From: Comamonadaceae bacterium
Lineage (GTDB): Bacteria > Pseudomonadota > Gammaproteobacteria > Burkholderiales > Burkholderiaceae_C
Length of the DNA: 46,301 nucleotides
Direction of reading: 5' to 3'
Assembly: GCA_947373605.1 (NCBI GenBank)
Contig: CANBYM010000009.1
Coordinates: 1-46,301 of the forward strand
Made by a program: the position numbers and the translations under genes. This document shows, piece by piece, positions 10,685 through 18,541 of the stretch. Positions within the stretch are counted from its first letter, which is position 1, and the number at the start of each line of letters is the position of its first letter. Below the pieces are notes generated by a model, which saw nothing but the letters and a program-made list of their open reading frames with translations, did no database searches and was not told where the DNA came from.

Positions 10685-10852
10685 ATGAACGTCAATTCTC
10701 TATTTGTATCAGGTATGGACGCCGTTGCCAATGAGCCAGATGGTGCGTATCCCGTCTCGAGTCTGCTCTAAGGTAGTAACGGCAATTTTTACGGTACGAC
10801 AGAAATGGGTAGCAGAAATTCCCAAGGAAAGCCTTTCAAGCTTGTGCCATAG
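10685..10852 (+). pseudogene. Remnant of a GloVer-repeat (TIGR03803-type) extracellular protein
   Basis: One plus-strand frame reads EPDGAYPVSSLL, then a TAA stop, then GSNGNFYGTT, then NSQGKPFKLVP and a second stop. This matches the consensus of the tandem GloVer repeat (DGA.P...L..GSDGNFYGTT..GG...G..FKL.P) over about one and a half repeat units, interrupted by an in-frame stop. Intact family members are long exported proteins with many such repeats, so this is a short leftover of a once larger gene. Nothing recognisable remains on either side. Assignment rests on motif memory, not on a search. Confidence 0.6.
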
Positions 10853-11082
10853 TTGGAAAGAGTCTGCGGTAGAAAGTCGATGCTACCCTTGCACAATCAA
10901 GGCCGTTTAACTTTAGACTGTGTTGAAACACCAAATGGTGTACCTAATGTGACATGAAACAATTTCACTGTACAAGCCAAAATCCAGTTGCCAGTAAATG
11001 AATACGGCCTTTGGTACGATAGCAAACACATATTTAAGTATTGCGAATTTCCTGTGAGACGGTATTCAAGGGAGCGAGTAGA

Positions 11083-13155
11083 GTGAAGGTTCGTAAAAAT
11101 AATAACCTCTGTTCAAGGCTAAAAAGCATTACTGCTGCGCTGCTTCTGCCGTTGCAACTGACTCCTACGTTGGCAAGCGACGAGAACGATTTTCCACTGC
11201 GCGACCTCTCCATCAGTGACTTGATGAAGATTGAGGTCACTTCGGTCTCCCGTAAACCCGAGACGGTCGCCAATGCAGCAGCAGCGCTAACAGTCATAAC
11301 ACATGACGATATCGTGCGATCCGGCGCTACGAATCTGGCCGATGCCCTACGGTACGTTCCCGGCATTGAAGTAGCACAAAGTGGGGCTCATACGTGGGAG
11401 GTTACAGCCCGAGGTTTCAACGGTGGGTTTGCCGACAAGTTGCTGGTGCTGATCGATGGGCGCTCCATATACACGCCTATTTTTTCTGGCGTCTTCTGGG
11501 AACAGGCCACCATGCTGGAAGACGTTGAGCGCATCGAAGTCGTTCGTGGGCCTGGAGCTGCAATGTGGGGGGCGAACGCTGTAAATGGTGTGATCAACGT
11601 CATCACCAAGAAGGCTCGGGATACCCGAGGCGACTATGTGGCCGTAGGCGTTGGCAATAAAGAGCGGGATTCGGTTGAGTTTCGCCACGGAGATACATTT
11701 GCCGACAGTGATGGTAGCTACCGCGTTTATGGCCAAAATTTCAATCGTTCAGCTTCATTGAGCCCTGCGGGAAAAACCCAAGACGATGCATGGGTATCGA
11801 GCCAGGTAGGTTTTCGGGTTGATCGAGGCTTGGACTATGGTGACCGTTTGACCGTTCATGGCGACCTGTACGACATGACCAACGGAACCCCACTCACGTC
11901 TCACTCGGTATTGGTTCCGCCATATTCCAGCTTCCAGGCAAACAATGCGCCTACACACGGGGGTAATGTGCTGGTGCGTTGGGATCGAGCACAAGGAAGC
12001 GGCACCGAGACCAGTGTTCAGGCGTATTACGATCAAACACAATTTGATGCGCTATTTTCAGGCGCAAATACGCAAACAGTTGACCTTGATTTTCAGCAGC
12101 GCATTCACCCCAATGGGAGCCATGACGTGATCTGGGGTGCAAACTACCGCCACATCCAAAATGATGCAACTCGAACATCGGAAATTGCATTCAACCCTAC
12201 CGCAATTGGCTACAACAATCAGAGCGTTTTTCTTCAGGATGAGATTACAGCTGTACCTGAGCGGTTGCACTTTATCCTCGGTGCCAAGGAGGAGTACAGC
12301 TATTTCGGCGGATGGCAATTTCAGCCCAGTGTGAAGGCACTTTGGACACCAAGTGAGACCAATACGCTGTGGATTTCTGCAGCCACCGCTTCACGCACGC
12401 CTTCCTTGATCGAAAGTCAGTCGGCGTCTATTGCAGTTGCAGTAAGGCCCCCATTGCAATCTCCGTTTAGTTCTTTCAACCCACTAACGTACCCGACACA
12501 GGTATTGGTCAATGGCAACAAAGCGCTAAGTGCCGAAACCGTCACGGCCTATGAGGCCGGCTTTAGAAGGCAATGGAGCGAGGTTTTGTCAACAGACCTG
12601 TCTGTATACAGCAATACCTATCAGAACATAATTCAGTGGGCACCTGTATATCCTTACCCCTATGTTGCAGCGGCACCCGTCGCACAGCCGGTACCGCACT
12701 TGGTGGTTCCCTTGACCTACTCGAATGCCCAGGCAACTACGCAGGTTCAGGGCATCGAGGCTTCAGCCAATTGGTTTGTAAACGCAGGCGCACGCGTTCA
12801 AGCGGGCTACTCCTACACGAAGATTAGCGCACCACCTTGGGACGGGTTTAACTACAACTATGCCGAGTTGACGCCCTTGACGCAGGCGTTTGTACGGTAT
12901 CAGGTTGACACTGGAATGAAATCCAAGCTGGGCGTATCGGTTCGTTTTGTGGGCGAACTCACGGCAACAGGCTATGCAGTGCCAGCTTATACCACTGCAG
13001 ATGTTAACTACGACTACGCCATTGAGAAAGGTCTCAGGCTTGCAGTGTCAGGGCTGGGCTTGCTTCAGAGTCAGCACTCTGAATTCATCGTCCCGGGGCA
13101 GCCTGCAAGTGAAATACCCCGAAGTATTTATGCCAAGTTGATTTGGAGTAGATAA
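11083..13155 (+). CDS. TonB-dependent outer-membrane receptor
   Basis: The protein has 690 residues from the GTG at 11083, which has GGGAG eight bases upstream; an in-frame TTG at 11041 is less likely. A signal peptide is followed by a short extension (DLSISDLMKIEVTSVSRK), a plug domain (about 40-155) with VITHDDI, SGATNLADALRYVPG and VVRGPGAAMWGANAVNGVINVITK motifs, and a 22-strand type barrel ending in IYAKLIWSR. This subfamily, with the D-L-x-x-L-M-x-I-E-V-T-S-V motif before the plug, is commonly found beside YfiR-family proteins and sensor kinases, as here. The substrate cannot be inferred; it may be a siderophore, vitamin, metal complex or aromatic compound. No TonB/ExbBD genes are nearby. 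Its stop lies 24 bases from the convergent regulator gene. Confidence 0.92.
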   Translation: MKVRKNNNLCSRLKSITAALLLPLQLTPTLASDENDFPLRDLSISDLMKIEVTSVSRKPETVANAAAALTVITHDDIVRSGATNLADALRYVPGIEVAQSGAHTWEVTARGFNGGFADKLLVLIDGRSIYTPIFSGVFWEQATMLEDVERIEVVRGPGAAMWGANAVNGVINVITKKARDTRGDYVAVGVGNKERDSVEFRHGDTFADSDGSYRVYGQNFNRSASLSPAGKTQDDAWVSSQVGFRVDRGLDYGDRLTVHGDLYDMTNGTPLTSHSVLVPPYSSFQANNAPTHGGNVLVRWDRAQGSGTETSVQAYYDQTQFDALFSGANTQTVDLDFQQRIHPNGSHDVIWGANYRHIQNDATRTSEIAFNPTAIGYNNQSVFLQDEITAVPERLHFILGAKEEYSYFGGWQFQPSVKALWTPSETNTLWISAATASRTPSLIESQSASIAVAVRPPLQSPFSSFNPLTYPTQVLVNGNKALSAETVTAYEAGFRRQWSEVLSTDLSVYSNTYQNIIQWAPVYPYPYVAAAPVAQPVPHLVVPLTYSNAQATTQVQGIEASANWFVNAGARVQAGYSYTKISAPPWDGFNYNYAELTPLTQAFVRYQVDTGMKSKLGVSVRFVGELTATGYAVPAYTTADVNYDYAIEKGLRLAVSGLGLLQSQHSEFIVPGQPASEIPRSIYAKLIWSR

Positions 13156-13179
13156 CTGCTGCAGATAACTTAAGTGGCA

Positions 13180-13923
13180 TTAGCCATGTAGAAAACCTTG
13201 AACGCGGGCTTCGTGAATTGCCTCAGCTCTCGATTTCACTTCAAGTTTTCCGTAAATCCTGCGAACAAATGTCTTAACAGTGTTGTGGGTGACGTCGAGC
13301 AGCTTTGCTATCTCTTCGTAATTGAAGCCCTTGGTAAGCAGGTTGAGCACCTCAAACTCACGTGCTGACAGGGTGCGGGCATCATCGACAGATCGCTCTT
13401 TAATGGGGTCGACTCGCGCTTGAGCAGACTGCTTACCGTCAAGGCGGAATCGATTTAGAACATGCCTGGCTATCAATGGGGATATTGGGCTGCCACCAGC
13501 ATGTATGCTGCGTATTTCTTCTGCAATTAGCTCAGGCTGAGTGTCCTTGAGCAAATAGCCGCTGGCACCAGCTTCAATCGACTGGATGACATGCAGTTCA
13601 TCGGCAAATGTGGTGCTGACAAGAACGGCGCAGTCTGGCCAATTTTGGTGGGCCGTTTTTATCAGTTCTATGCCCGATCCATCTGGCAAACCGAGATCTA
13701 CGATTAAGACATCAACTGCGTCTTGCGCCAATATGCGCTGACCTTCAGCCAGCGTAGTGGCCGCATGAACCAGTTTGATGTCTGAGGCATTGGTTAGCGC
13801 CCTAACAAAGCTGCCAAGGAAAAACTGGTCATCTTCAATAAGACTGACCCGAATGGTGGATGAAGTGTTTTGTGTTGAAGGTTGATAGGAGGGCATGATG
13901 TCTATCTGTGCTTGCCAAAGCAT
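13180..13923 (-). CDS. NarL/LuxR-type response regulator
   Basis: The 247-residue protein has a receiver domain (about 24-140; acidic EDD at 30-32, phospho-acceptor Asp76 in VDLGLPDGSG, Lys in LLKDTQ) and a C-terminal LuxR helix-turn-helix (about 184-228; LSAREFEVLNLLTKG, NTVKTFVRRIYGKL). It is a DNA-binding transcription regulator. The ATG at 13923 has AAAAAGGTAAAC before it; Met10 is an alternative. The gene is divergent from the YfiR-like gene and the NarX-type kinase, which is its most likely cognate sensor because HisKA_3 kinases pair with NarL-type regulators. Confidence 0.92.
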   Translation of the reverse strand: MLWQAQIDIMPSYQPSTQNTSSTIRVSLIEDDQFFLGSFVRALTNASDIKLVHAATTLAEGQRILAQDAVDVLIVDLGLPDGSGIELIKTAHQNWPDCAVLVSTTFADELHVIQSIEAGASGYLLKDTQPELIAEEIRSIHAGGSPISPLIARHVLNRFRLDGKQSAQARVDPIKERSVDDARTLSAREFEVLNLLTKGFNYEEIAKLLDVTHNTVKTFVRRIYGKLEVKSRAEAIHEARVQGFLHG

Positions 13924-13924
13924 G

Positions 13925-13956
13925 TTTACCTTTTTGCACTTTAACCCTAAGGTAAA
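13925..13956. promoter_or_regulatory. Perfect 8-bp inverted repeat in divergent regulator/YfiR spacer
   Basis: TTTACCTT (13925-13932) and AAGGTAAA (13949-13956) form a perfect inverted repeat with a 16-base centre. The arms coincide with the ribosome binding site of the regulator gene on the minus strand and mirror it on the plus strand, so a protein bound here, for example the regulator itself, would block translation initiation or transcription. Symmetry could also arise simply from two purine-rich ribosome binding sites facing each other. Confidence 0.4.
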
Positions 13957-13958
13957 TC

Positions 13959-14042
13959 ATGAATGTCACCATATTTGGCGACAGGAAACATCGTTCAGAA
14001 TACTACAATCTGCGACGAATTGCGGTTTTCAATGAGCGTTGA
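13959..14042 (+). CDS. Possible 27-aa leader peptide before the YfiR-like gene
   Basis: An ATG at 13959 lies six bases after the AAGG of AAGGTAAATC and opens a 27-codon frame ending in TGA at 14042. It begins MNVTIFGDRKHR. It overlaps an alternative upstream extension of the YfiR-like gene in another frame, so only one of the two can be meaningful. No attenuator structure or codon run was seen. Support is limited to the ribosome binding site. Confidence 0.2.
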   Translation: MNVTIFGDRKHRSEYYNLRRIAVFNER

Positions 14043-14118
14043 ATGCAATCCGCCTATGGGAAGACAAAGCGCACGCGAGATCTCACCTGTGCAAATTACC
14101 CGCTTACCTAATGCATGC

Positions 14119-14646
14119 ATGCGTTTAGTATTCTCACTTTTGGTTGCCGCAGTGTTAATGCTCTCGCGCACCAGCGTTGCGTGGGCGGAAGTTTCTGCCG
14201 CACAAATCAAAGCCGCTTACGTACTTAGGCTCGTTGAGTTCGTCAAATGGCCTGATGAAGTTATAGCCAACCGAAAAATCACCTTATGCGTGGTTGGGGC
14301 CAATGCTCTGGGTGGTGCGTTGACGGACTACGACGGGGTCAATAACAATAACTTTAAGATTCGTGTCCTGCAGGTTTCTGAGTTGGATATTGGCGCAGGC
14401 AATTGTCAGATTGCCTTTATCGGTGCGTCTGAGCAGCGTCGCTTTGTGGCCCTGATCAAGACATTAGAAGTACGGCCCATACTGACGATCTCCGACATTG
14501 ATGATTTTGCCGAGCGAGGTGGCGCAATTGGTTTGCGTCAGCGCGATGGAAAAATTGTGTTTGAAGTTAACCTGTCTTCCCTTTCGCGTGCAGGTTTGAA
14601 ACTTCCAGCACAATTGTTGAACTTGGCTTACTACGTCTTTCACTGA
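14119..14646 (+). CDS. YfiR-family (DUF4154) periplasmic protein
   Basis: From Met at 14119 the protein has 175 residues: a clean signal peptide (LVFSLLVAAVLML, cleavage near AWA-EVS) and a YfiR/DUF4154 domain (AAYVLRLVEFVKWPD, LCVVGA, CQIAFIGAS, ILTISDIDDFAERGGAIGL, FEVNLSSLSRAGLKLPAQLLNLA). YfiR in Pseudomonas is a periplasmic inhibitor that binds the CHASE8 domain of the cyclase YfiN. Here the next gene, eight bases away, encodes a CHASE8 histidine kinase, so this protein may control it. The frame is open from 13963, with other starts at 14032, 14056 and GTG 14089; none has a good ribosome binding site, and 14119 is chosen for its signal peptide. Confidence 0.85.
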   Translation: MRLVFSLLVAAVLMLSRTSVAWAEVSAAQIKAAYVLRLVEFVKWPDEVIANRKITLCVVGANALGGALTDYDGVNNNNFKIRVLQVSELDIGAGNCQIAFIGASEQRRFVALIKTLEVRPILTISDIDDFAERGGAIGLRQRDGKIVFEVNLSSLSRAGLKLPAQLLNLAYYVFH

Positions 14647-14654
14647 GGTAAGCC

Positions 14655-16562
14655 ATGCTAAATATCCTCGGTTTCTCACAATGGTCACTGCGCTCCAAGT
14701 TGGTGGCAATCATTATGCTGTGCAGTGCGGTCACATTGATGGCAGGTTTATCGCTGCTGCTGACCAGCTTTGCCAATGATAGATATGAAAATTCCTTGCA
14801 CGAATTGACAAGCCTGGCGAATGTGTTGTCCGAGAATGGTCAGGCTGCGCTCGCATTCGGTGACTCCGCAGAGGCAGAGCGATTGTTGTCCTCGTTGAAA
14901 GGGCACCGCGAAATCGGTGCAGCGTGGCTAGTCACTGGCGAGAACAAAGTGCTTGCAGGCTGGCATCGCTCGCAAGAAACAGCCCAAATTCCCGTGGACT
15001 ACCAGGTGGATGCGCCCTTACTCAAATCGAGCTTCTGGAGTCAAACCGCCAGTCTGTCCACTCCCGTAATGCGTGGTGAACTTCATATCGGGTACGTGGT
15101 TTTATTGGCGGACTTTTCTGACCAATGGAGACAGCAGTTGTTGGGGCTTGCCAGAGGAGCTAGTGCCGCCTTTGCGGCTTTGGTTGTGATGTTTTTCTGG
15201 GTAAATCGGTTGCAGCGGGTAGTGTCTGAGCCGATTATTGAGTTGGCACAAACAGCGCGTGTGATTGCGCAGCAAAAGCAGTATGAATTACGTGTAAACC
15301 AAACCACCAATGACGAAGTCGGCGAACTAGTCTCGGCGTTTAACCTGATGATCTCGGAAATCATGAGGCGGGATTCCGATTTGACGCAGCAACGTGATCA
15401 ACTGGAATACCAGGTCCGATTGCGTACACAGGAACTTCGCAGCATTCTGGAAAACTCCCCGGACACGATTACACGCTATGACACGAATTGCCGTCGTATC
15501 TACTTGAACCCTGCATTTGCGGAAGTATCGGGAATTAATGCCAGGAGTCCTACACCTTCCGAGCATTCTGTTGGTGGTTTATCGGAGCTGTATGCAAGCA
15601 AGCTCAAGGATGTGATCGCGAGTGCTGAGGAGGCACAATTTGACGTTACTTGGACCACCGAGAGAGGTGCTCAAATGTGCATCCATCTTCGTTTAACGCC
15701 GGAGTTGGGCTCTGATGGAACCGTGCACTCCGTGTTGGTGGTTGGACGGGACATTACCGGGCACAAACAGGTTGAACGGCAATTGCAATTGGCCAATTCC
15801 AGGTCTGTAGCACTTAACGAGCAACTCTCAGAACAGAACGTCCTGCTGGAAAAAATGCTGTTGGAGCAGAAAGAACGTGAGCGTGAGCTTGAAGCCAGCC
15901 GCAGGCTTTTGCGTGACATCGAGCAGCGTGAGCTCCTCAACGCCGAGCGTCAGCGTTTGATGCAGGACATGCACGACGGGCTGGGCTCCTCACTCATCAG
16001 CGCACTTCAAGTTGTAGAGCACGGGGGATTGAAGGAGGCCGATATTGCCGACGTACTCAAGTCCTGTATTGACGATTTAAAACTCACCATTGATTCACTG
16101 GAAACTGCAGAAACAGATCTGCTTCTGCTATTGGCGACACTGCGATTTAGGTTAGGGCCACGGCTTAATGCAAGCGGCATACGGCTAATTTGGTCCGTGC
16201 AACCAGTGCCTGCCCTTGTCTGGCTGGATTCTGCTAATGCGTTGCACATATTACGCATATTGCAGGAGTGCATTACCAACGTCATCAAGCATGCATATGC
16301 AAATCAGATTGAGCTGTCGACTTTGGTAGATGGGAATTGGGTTCAGGTTTGCGTCGAAGACAATGGACGTGGATTCTCTGTCAAGGACGCTTACCAGCGA
16401 AGCAACATCGTCGGCGGCAGGGGATTGAACAATCAGCTTCGGCGTGCATCGTCAATTGGTGCAAAGCTCGACATTACTTCAAGGCCCGTCGGATCTAAAC
16501 TAGTTCTGTCATTGCCAGTGGTACGCAGTGCTTTGATCGAGCAAAGCAAGTCAGAGTTATAG
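14655..16562 (+). CDS. CHASE8-HAMP-PAS sensor histidine kinase (NarX/DesK type)
   Basis: The 635-residue protein has membrane segments at about 15-38 and 162-186, enclosing a periplasmic region with the CHASE8 pattern (SLANVLSENGQAALAFGD, then IGAAWLV). HAMP follows (about 187-245, EVGELVSAFNLM), then PAS (about 258-375), a long coiled coil (about 378-432), a HisKA_3-type dimer domain with MHDGLGSS (His440), and an ATPase domain (ECITNVIKHA, VEDNGRGF, GGRGLNN). It has no receiver, so it must phosphorylate a separate regulator; the divergent NarL-type protein is the natural partner. GAGGTAAGCC precedes the ATG. It forms an operon with the YfiR-like gene. The periplasmic domain suggests redox, ligand or envelope sensing through YfiR. 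Confidence 0.9.
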   Translation: MLNILGFSQWSLRSKLVAIIMLCSAVTLMAGLSLLLTSFANDRYENSLHELTSLANVLSENGQAALAFGDSAEAERLLSSLKGHREIGAAWLVTGENKVLAGWHRSQETAQIPVDYQVDAPLLKSSFWSQTASLSTPVMRGELHIGYVVLLADFSDQWRQQLLGLARGASAAFAALVVMFFWVNRLQRVVSEPIIELAQTARVIAQQKQYELRVNQTTNDEVGELVSAFNLMISEIMRRDSDLTQQRDQLEYQVRLRTQELRSILENSPDTITRYDTNCRRIYLNPAFAEVSGINARSPTPSEHSVGGLSELYASKLKDVIASAEEAQFDVTWTTERGAQMCIHLRLTPELGSDGTVHSVLVVGRDITGHKQVERQLQLANSRSVALNEQLSEQNVLLEKMLLEQKERERELEASRRLLRDIEQRELLNAERQRLMQDMHDGLGSSLISALQVVEHGGLKEADIADVLKSCIDDLKLTIDSLETAETDLLLLLATLRFRLGPRLNASGIRLIWSVQPVPALVWLDSANALHILRILQECITNVIKHAYANQIELSTLVDGNWVQVCVEDNGRGFSVKDAYQRSNIVGGRGLNNQLRRASSIGAKLDITSRPVGSKLVLSLPVVRSALIEQSKSEL

Positions 16563-16829
16563 AGTGTTAGAACTCGCAACTAGTTGTCCGCATGAAGGAC
16601 TTGTAGCGACCCAATATGTGTTCCTTTGCGGTGCATACCGCTTTGATTCGGGGAATGCAGCCTGCAGTTGAATGTACCGCCAGTAGCGGCGTGATGAGTC
16701 ACGCCATAATGGATCAGCGACAACTAAGCTGCAACCACTAACGCCATGTCTTCAAAGGCGTGCGCGTGTGCTCTTCGATCAGTCTGTTTGCCTCTCAGGT
16801 GCGGACATAACTACTCCGCGCCTAGACGG
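16563..16829. other. Convergent spacer, nothing coding seen
   Basis: This 267-base spacer lies between the converging kinase gene (plus) and the small secreted-protein gene (minus). It contains a 7-bp-stem hairpin (listed separately) and the 10-bp palindrome CAACTAGTTG near its left end. No supported gene was found. Confidence 0.4.
16688..16705. terminator. Hairpin between convergent genes, possible terminator
   Basis: GGCGTGA and TCACGCC form a perfect 7-bp stem around a TGAG loop. It sits about 125 bases beyond the ends of both converging genes. No T-run follows on either strand, so it is not a classic intrinsic terminator. Confidence 0.3.
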
Positions 16830-17000
16830 TTATGGATTGCAGGTCATTGCAGTGTCTAGCCATATGCAGGACTGCTCCCCATTGGTAGCGGCTGTAACGG
16901 GGCGACCAGACGCAGATGTTGATGTTGCAATAGAAGCGACGGCAAGTGCGAGTGCAGTCGCGCAACTAATCACACTGATACCAAAAAATATTGACTTCAT
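16830..17000 (-). CDS. Small secreted protein (56 aa), hypothetical
   Basis: The ATG at 17000 is preceded by AGGGAGGATTT, one of the best ribosome binding sites in the window. The product starts MKSIFFGISV, followed by a hydrophobic Ala-rich core (ATALALAVASIA) that makes a convincing Sec signal peptide, probably cleaved near TSA-SGR. The mature part would be only about 25 residues with two cysteines (GEQSCIWLDTAMTCNP), which could form one disulfide. No family is recognised. A possible operator lies 66-78 bases upstream. It could be a small periplasmic or secreted peptide, or a 5' remnant of a larger exported protein. Confidence 0.6.
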   Translation of the reverse strand: MKSIFFGISVISCATALALAVASIATSTSASGRPVTAATNGEQSCIWLDTAMTCNP

Positions 17001-17065
17001 AAATCCTCCCTATTAATAAGAAGGAATGTTATGTGTATCTCGAAAATTTCGTTGTCACCCTAATG

Positions 17066-17078
17066 GGGGATTTACCCC
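17066..17078. promoter_or_regulatory. Inverted repeat GGGG-N5-CCCC upstream of small secreted protein
   Basis: GGGGATTTACCCC lies 66-78 bases upstream of the small secreted-protein start, a usual place for an activator or repressor site. The flank CACCCTAATGGG adds a second partial inverted repeat (CCC at 17058-17060 with the G run), and CGAAAATTTCG (17041-17051) is another palindrome closer to the start. The binding protein is unknown. Confidence 0.3.
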
Positions 17079-17828
17079 GTCTTCTCAGCATTTCGACCTG
17101 CCATTGCGCGTTGATACCACAGAGAGAGATCAACAAATGTTGGAAAACGAAACCTATGCATGGCCGTGTCAATGTCCAACTGGGGCTCTGTCAATAGAGC
17201 TGACACGCTATATGGAACGTTGGGGGACGTTACAGAACGCAGGCAAGCTGTCTAAGGTTTCGCAGCGAACATCGCATAGCCCTTGTCTACTGAGCTGACG
17301 ATTCGTACATCCACTTTTCAATTGCCAAGGTGTCTTTGCATTGCCGCCTAGCTCAAATATGACTGTCGGCAACGGGCCATTGTGTGAAGTTCTCAGTTAT
17401 GTGAAGAACCTTGACACCAACTCCTTGAAAGCCCGATGGGCCCTGGCATGCCGATGTTGGTTGGCCAATATAAGTGAACATAATTTCGGCGTCATCGCAT
17501 CGCTCACTTTCACTGACTGCAAAAAGTTTCAACTTCTTGGCGCAGTCCAATCCCACGCTAGAATTCAGTGTCTGAGTCGAAAGGTGTGGACTGGCTATGT
17601 TTCGGCATTCCCGAACAGGGTGTTCATGATCTCCATCTTCCGTTGCTCTGATGGCAAGTGATTATGTGAAGGTCGGTTCGCGTGTTTTTGATCACGGGCC
17701 AATGGCATAGAGCGGTTGTTCAGGTCAAACTTCTCATAACAACGCACTTCACATAATGGCCCCTGGAAAGATCTACATAAAGGCCAGTTGCGGGTACTCG
17801 CGAGCGACCGGTTTGGAGCTATGAAAGA

Positions 17829-17858
17829 TTTCCGGGTAGCAAAGCCCGATACCCGAAA
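17829..17858. repeat. Imperfect inverted repeat (9-bp arms, one bulge)
   Basis: TTTCCGGGTA (17829-17838) pairs with TACCCGAAA (17850-17858), leaving one unpaired base and an 11-base loop. No gene end is close enough to call it a terminator with confidence; the nearest upstream minus-strand gene ends at 18143. Confidence 0.35.
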
Positions 17859-18142
17859 TTGACCGTGGACTCTTTCGTGCCATGGCGGACATAAGCTCGT
17901 ACTTACCTGATTGCAGTAAGCAGCGTAACCAGCCTTCTACGAGCGGCCGGTTACTGGAAGTCCACCTGGGTGCCAGTCAGCTGCCGGTCGTAAACTGCAG
18001 TTTTTGCCGCTGAGCAGACTGTCGCGACGAGGCTCAGCATTGAGCTGAATTTCAGATAGCCGTCTTTGCAGTTGCCCGTCCCATTCGATCAACCCCGTAT
18101 GTTGAAACGCTTGATCCCTAACCACCCGCACGCAGAAAACGA

Positions 18143-18541
18143 TCAGGCAAAATTCAAAATAGCGCCCAGCAATGCAGGTGTAACGGCTTCCTTGGGGAAT
18201 GCACCAACCAGTTGGAGGCCCGACTCCACAGCGAACGTGCGGGCCACTTCCAATATCGACGCGTCACCGCTGCTGACCACGGTCAACTTGCTCCGGTAAT
18301 TTTGGCGAACCAAATAGTCCAGAAACTCGATGCCATCCATGTCGGGCATAAAGACGTCGCAAACAATGAGGTCGACACCTTCTACGCTGGCTTTTAATAG
18401 TCGACTGGCCAGATTCCCGTCGCCAGCTTCCTGAATATCGGTGATGCCCAGTCCTTCCAGCGCTTGACGCAAATAATTGCGATATATCGCATCGTCGTCA
18501 ACTAGCAGAACGCGAATTGAACCGGCTGCTTGAAGCGTCAT
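18143..18541 (-). CDS. Stand-alone receiver (CheY-like) response regulator
   Basis: The 132-residue protein is a single receiver domain: acidic DDD at 15-17, phospho-acceptor Asp62 in CDVFMPDMDG, SSGD in the place of the switch Ser/Thr, and Lys in FPKEAV. It has no output domain, so it acts through protein contacts or as a phosphate relay or sink. Its ATG overlaps the stop of the HD-GYP regulator gene by four bases, making it the last gene of a three-gene operon headed by the large hybrid kinase, from whose Hpt domain it probably receives phosphate. Confidence 0.9.
   Translation of the reverse strand: MTLQAAGSIRVLLVDDDAIYRNYLRQALEGLGITDIQEAGDGNLASRLLKASVEGVDLIVCDVFMPDMDGIEFLDYLVRQNYRSKLTVVSSGDASILEVARTFAVESGLQLVGAFPKEAVTPALLGAILNFA

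Larger units (their letters stand above)
9404..11082. other. Long, mostly non-coding spacer with decayed sequence
   Basis: About 1.7 kb separates the cytochrome operon (minus) from the TonB receptor (plus). It must contain both promoters. Two things can be named inside it: a possible small membrane protein (9919-10194) and a remnant of a GloVer-repeat protein (10685-10852). The rest shows short frames with frequent stops and no ribosome binding sites. No IS ends, tRNA or riboswitch pattern was recognised. Confidence 0.5.
17001..18142. other. 1.1-kb spacer without a supported gene
   Basis: The region lies between the small secreted-protein gene and the receiver gene, both on the minus strand. 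Several frames of 53-106 codons exist on both strands, but they lack ribosome binding sites, have no recognisable motif and show erratic composition. Two structures are listed separately: GGGG-ATTTA-CCCC at 17066-17078 and an imperfect hairpin at 17829-17858. It looks like decayed coding DNA or an insertion scar. Confidence 0.45.

Noticed and set aside
17026-17298. 90-codon plus-strand frame divergent from the small secreted-protein gene
   Set aside because: An AAGG lies directly against the ATG, with no usable spacing. The product has mixed composition without a domain. Its start overlaps the promoter region of the opposite gene.
17341-17661. 106-codon plus-strand frame and an overlapping 67-codon minus-strand frame
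   Set aside because: Neither has a ribosome binding site or a recognisable motif, and each overlaps the other.
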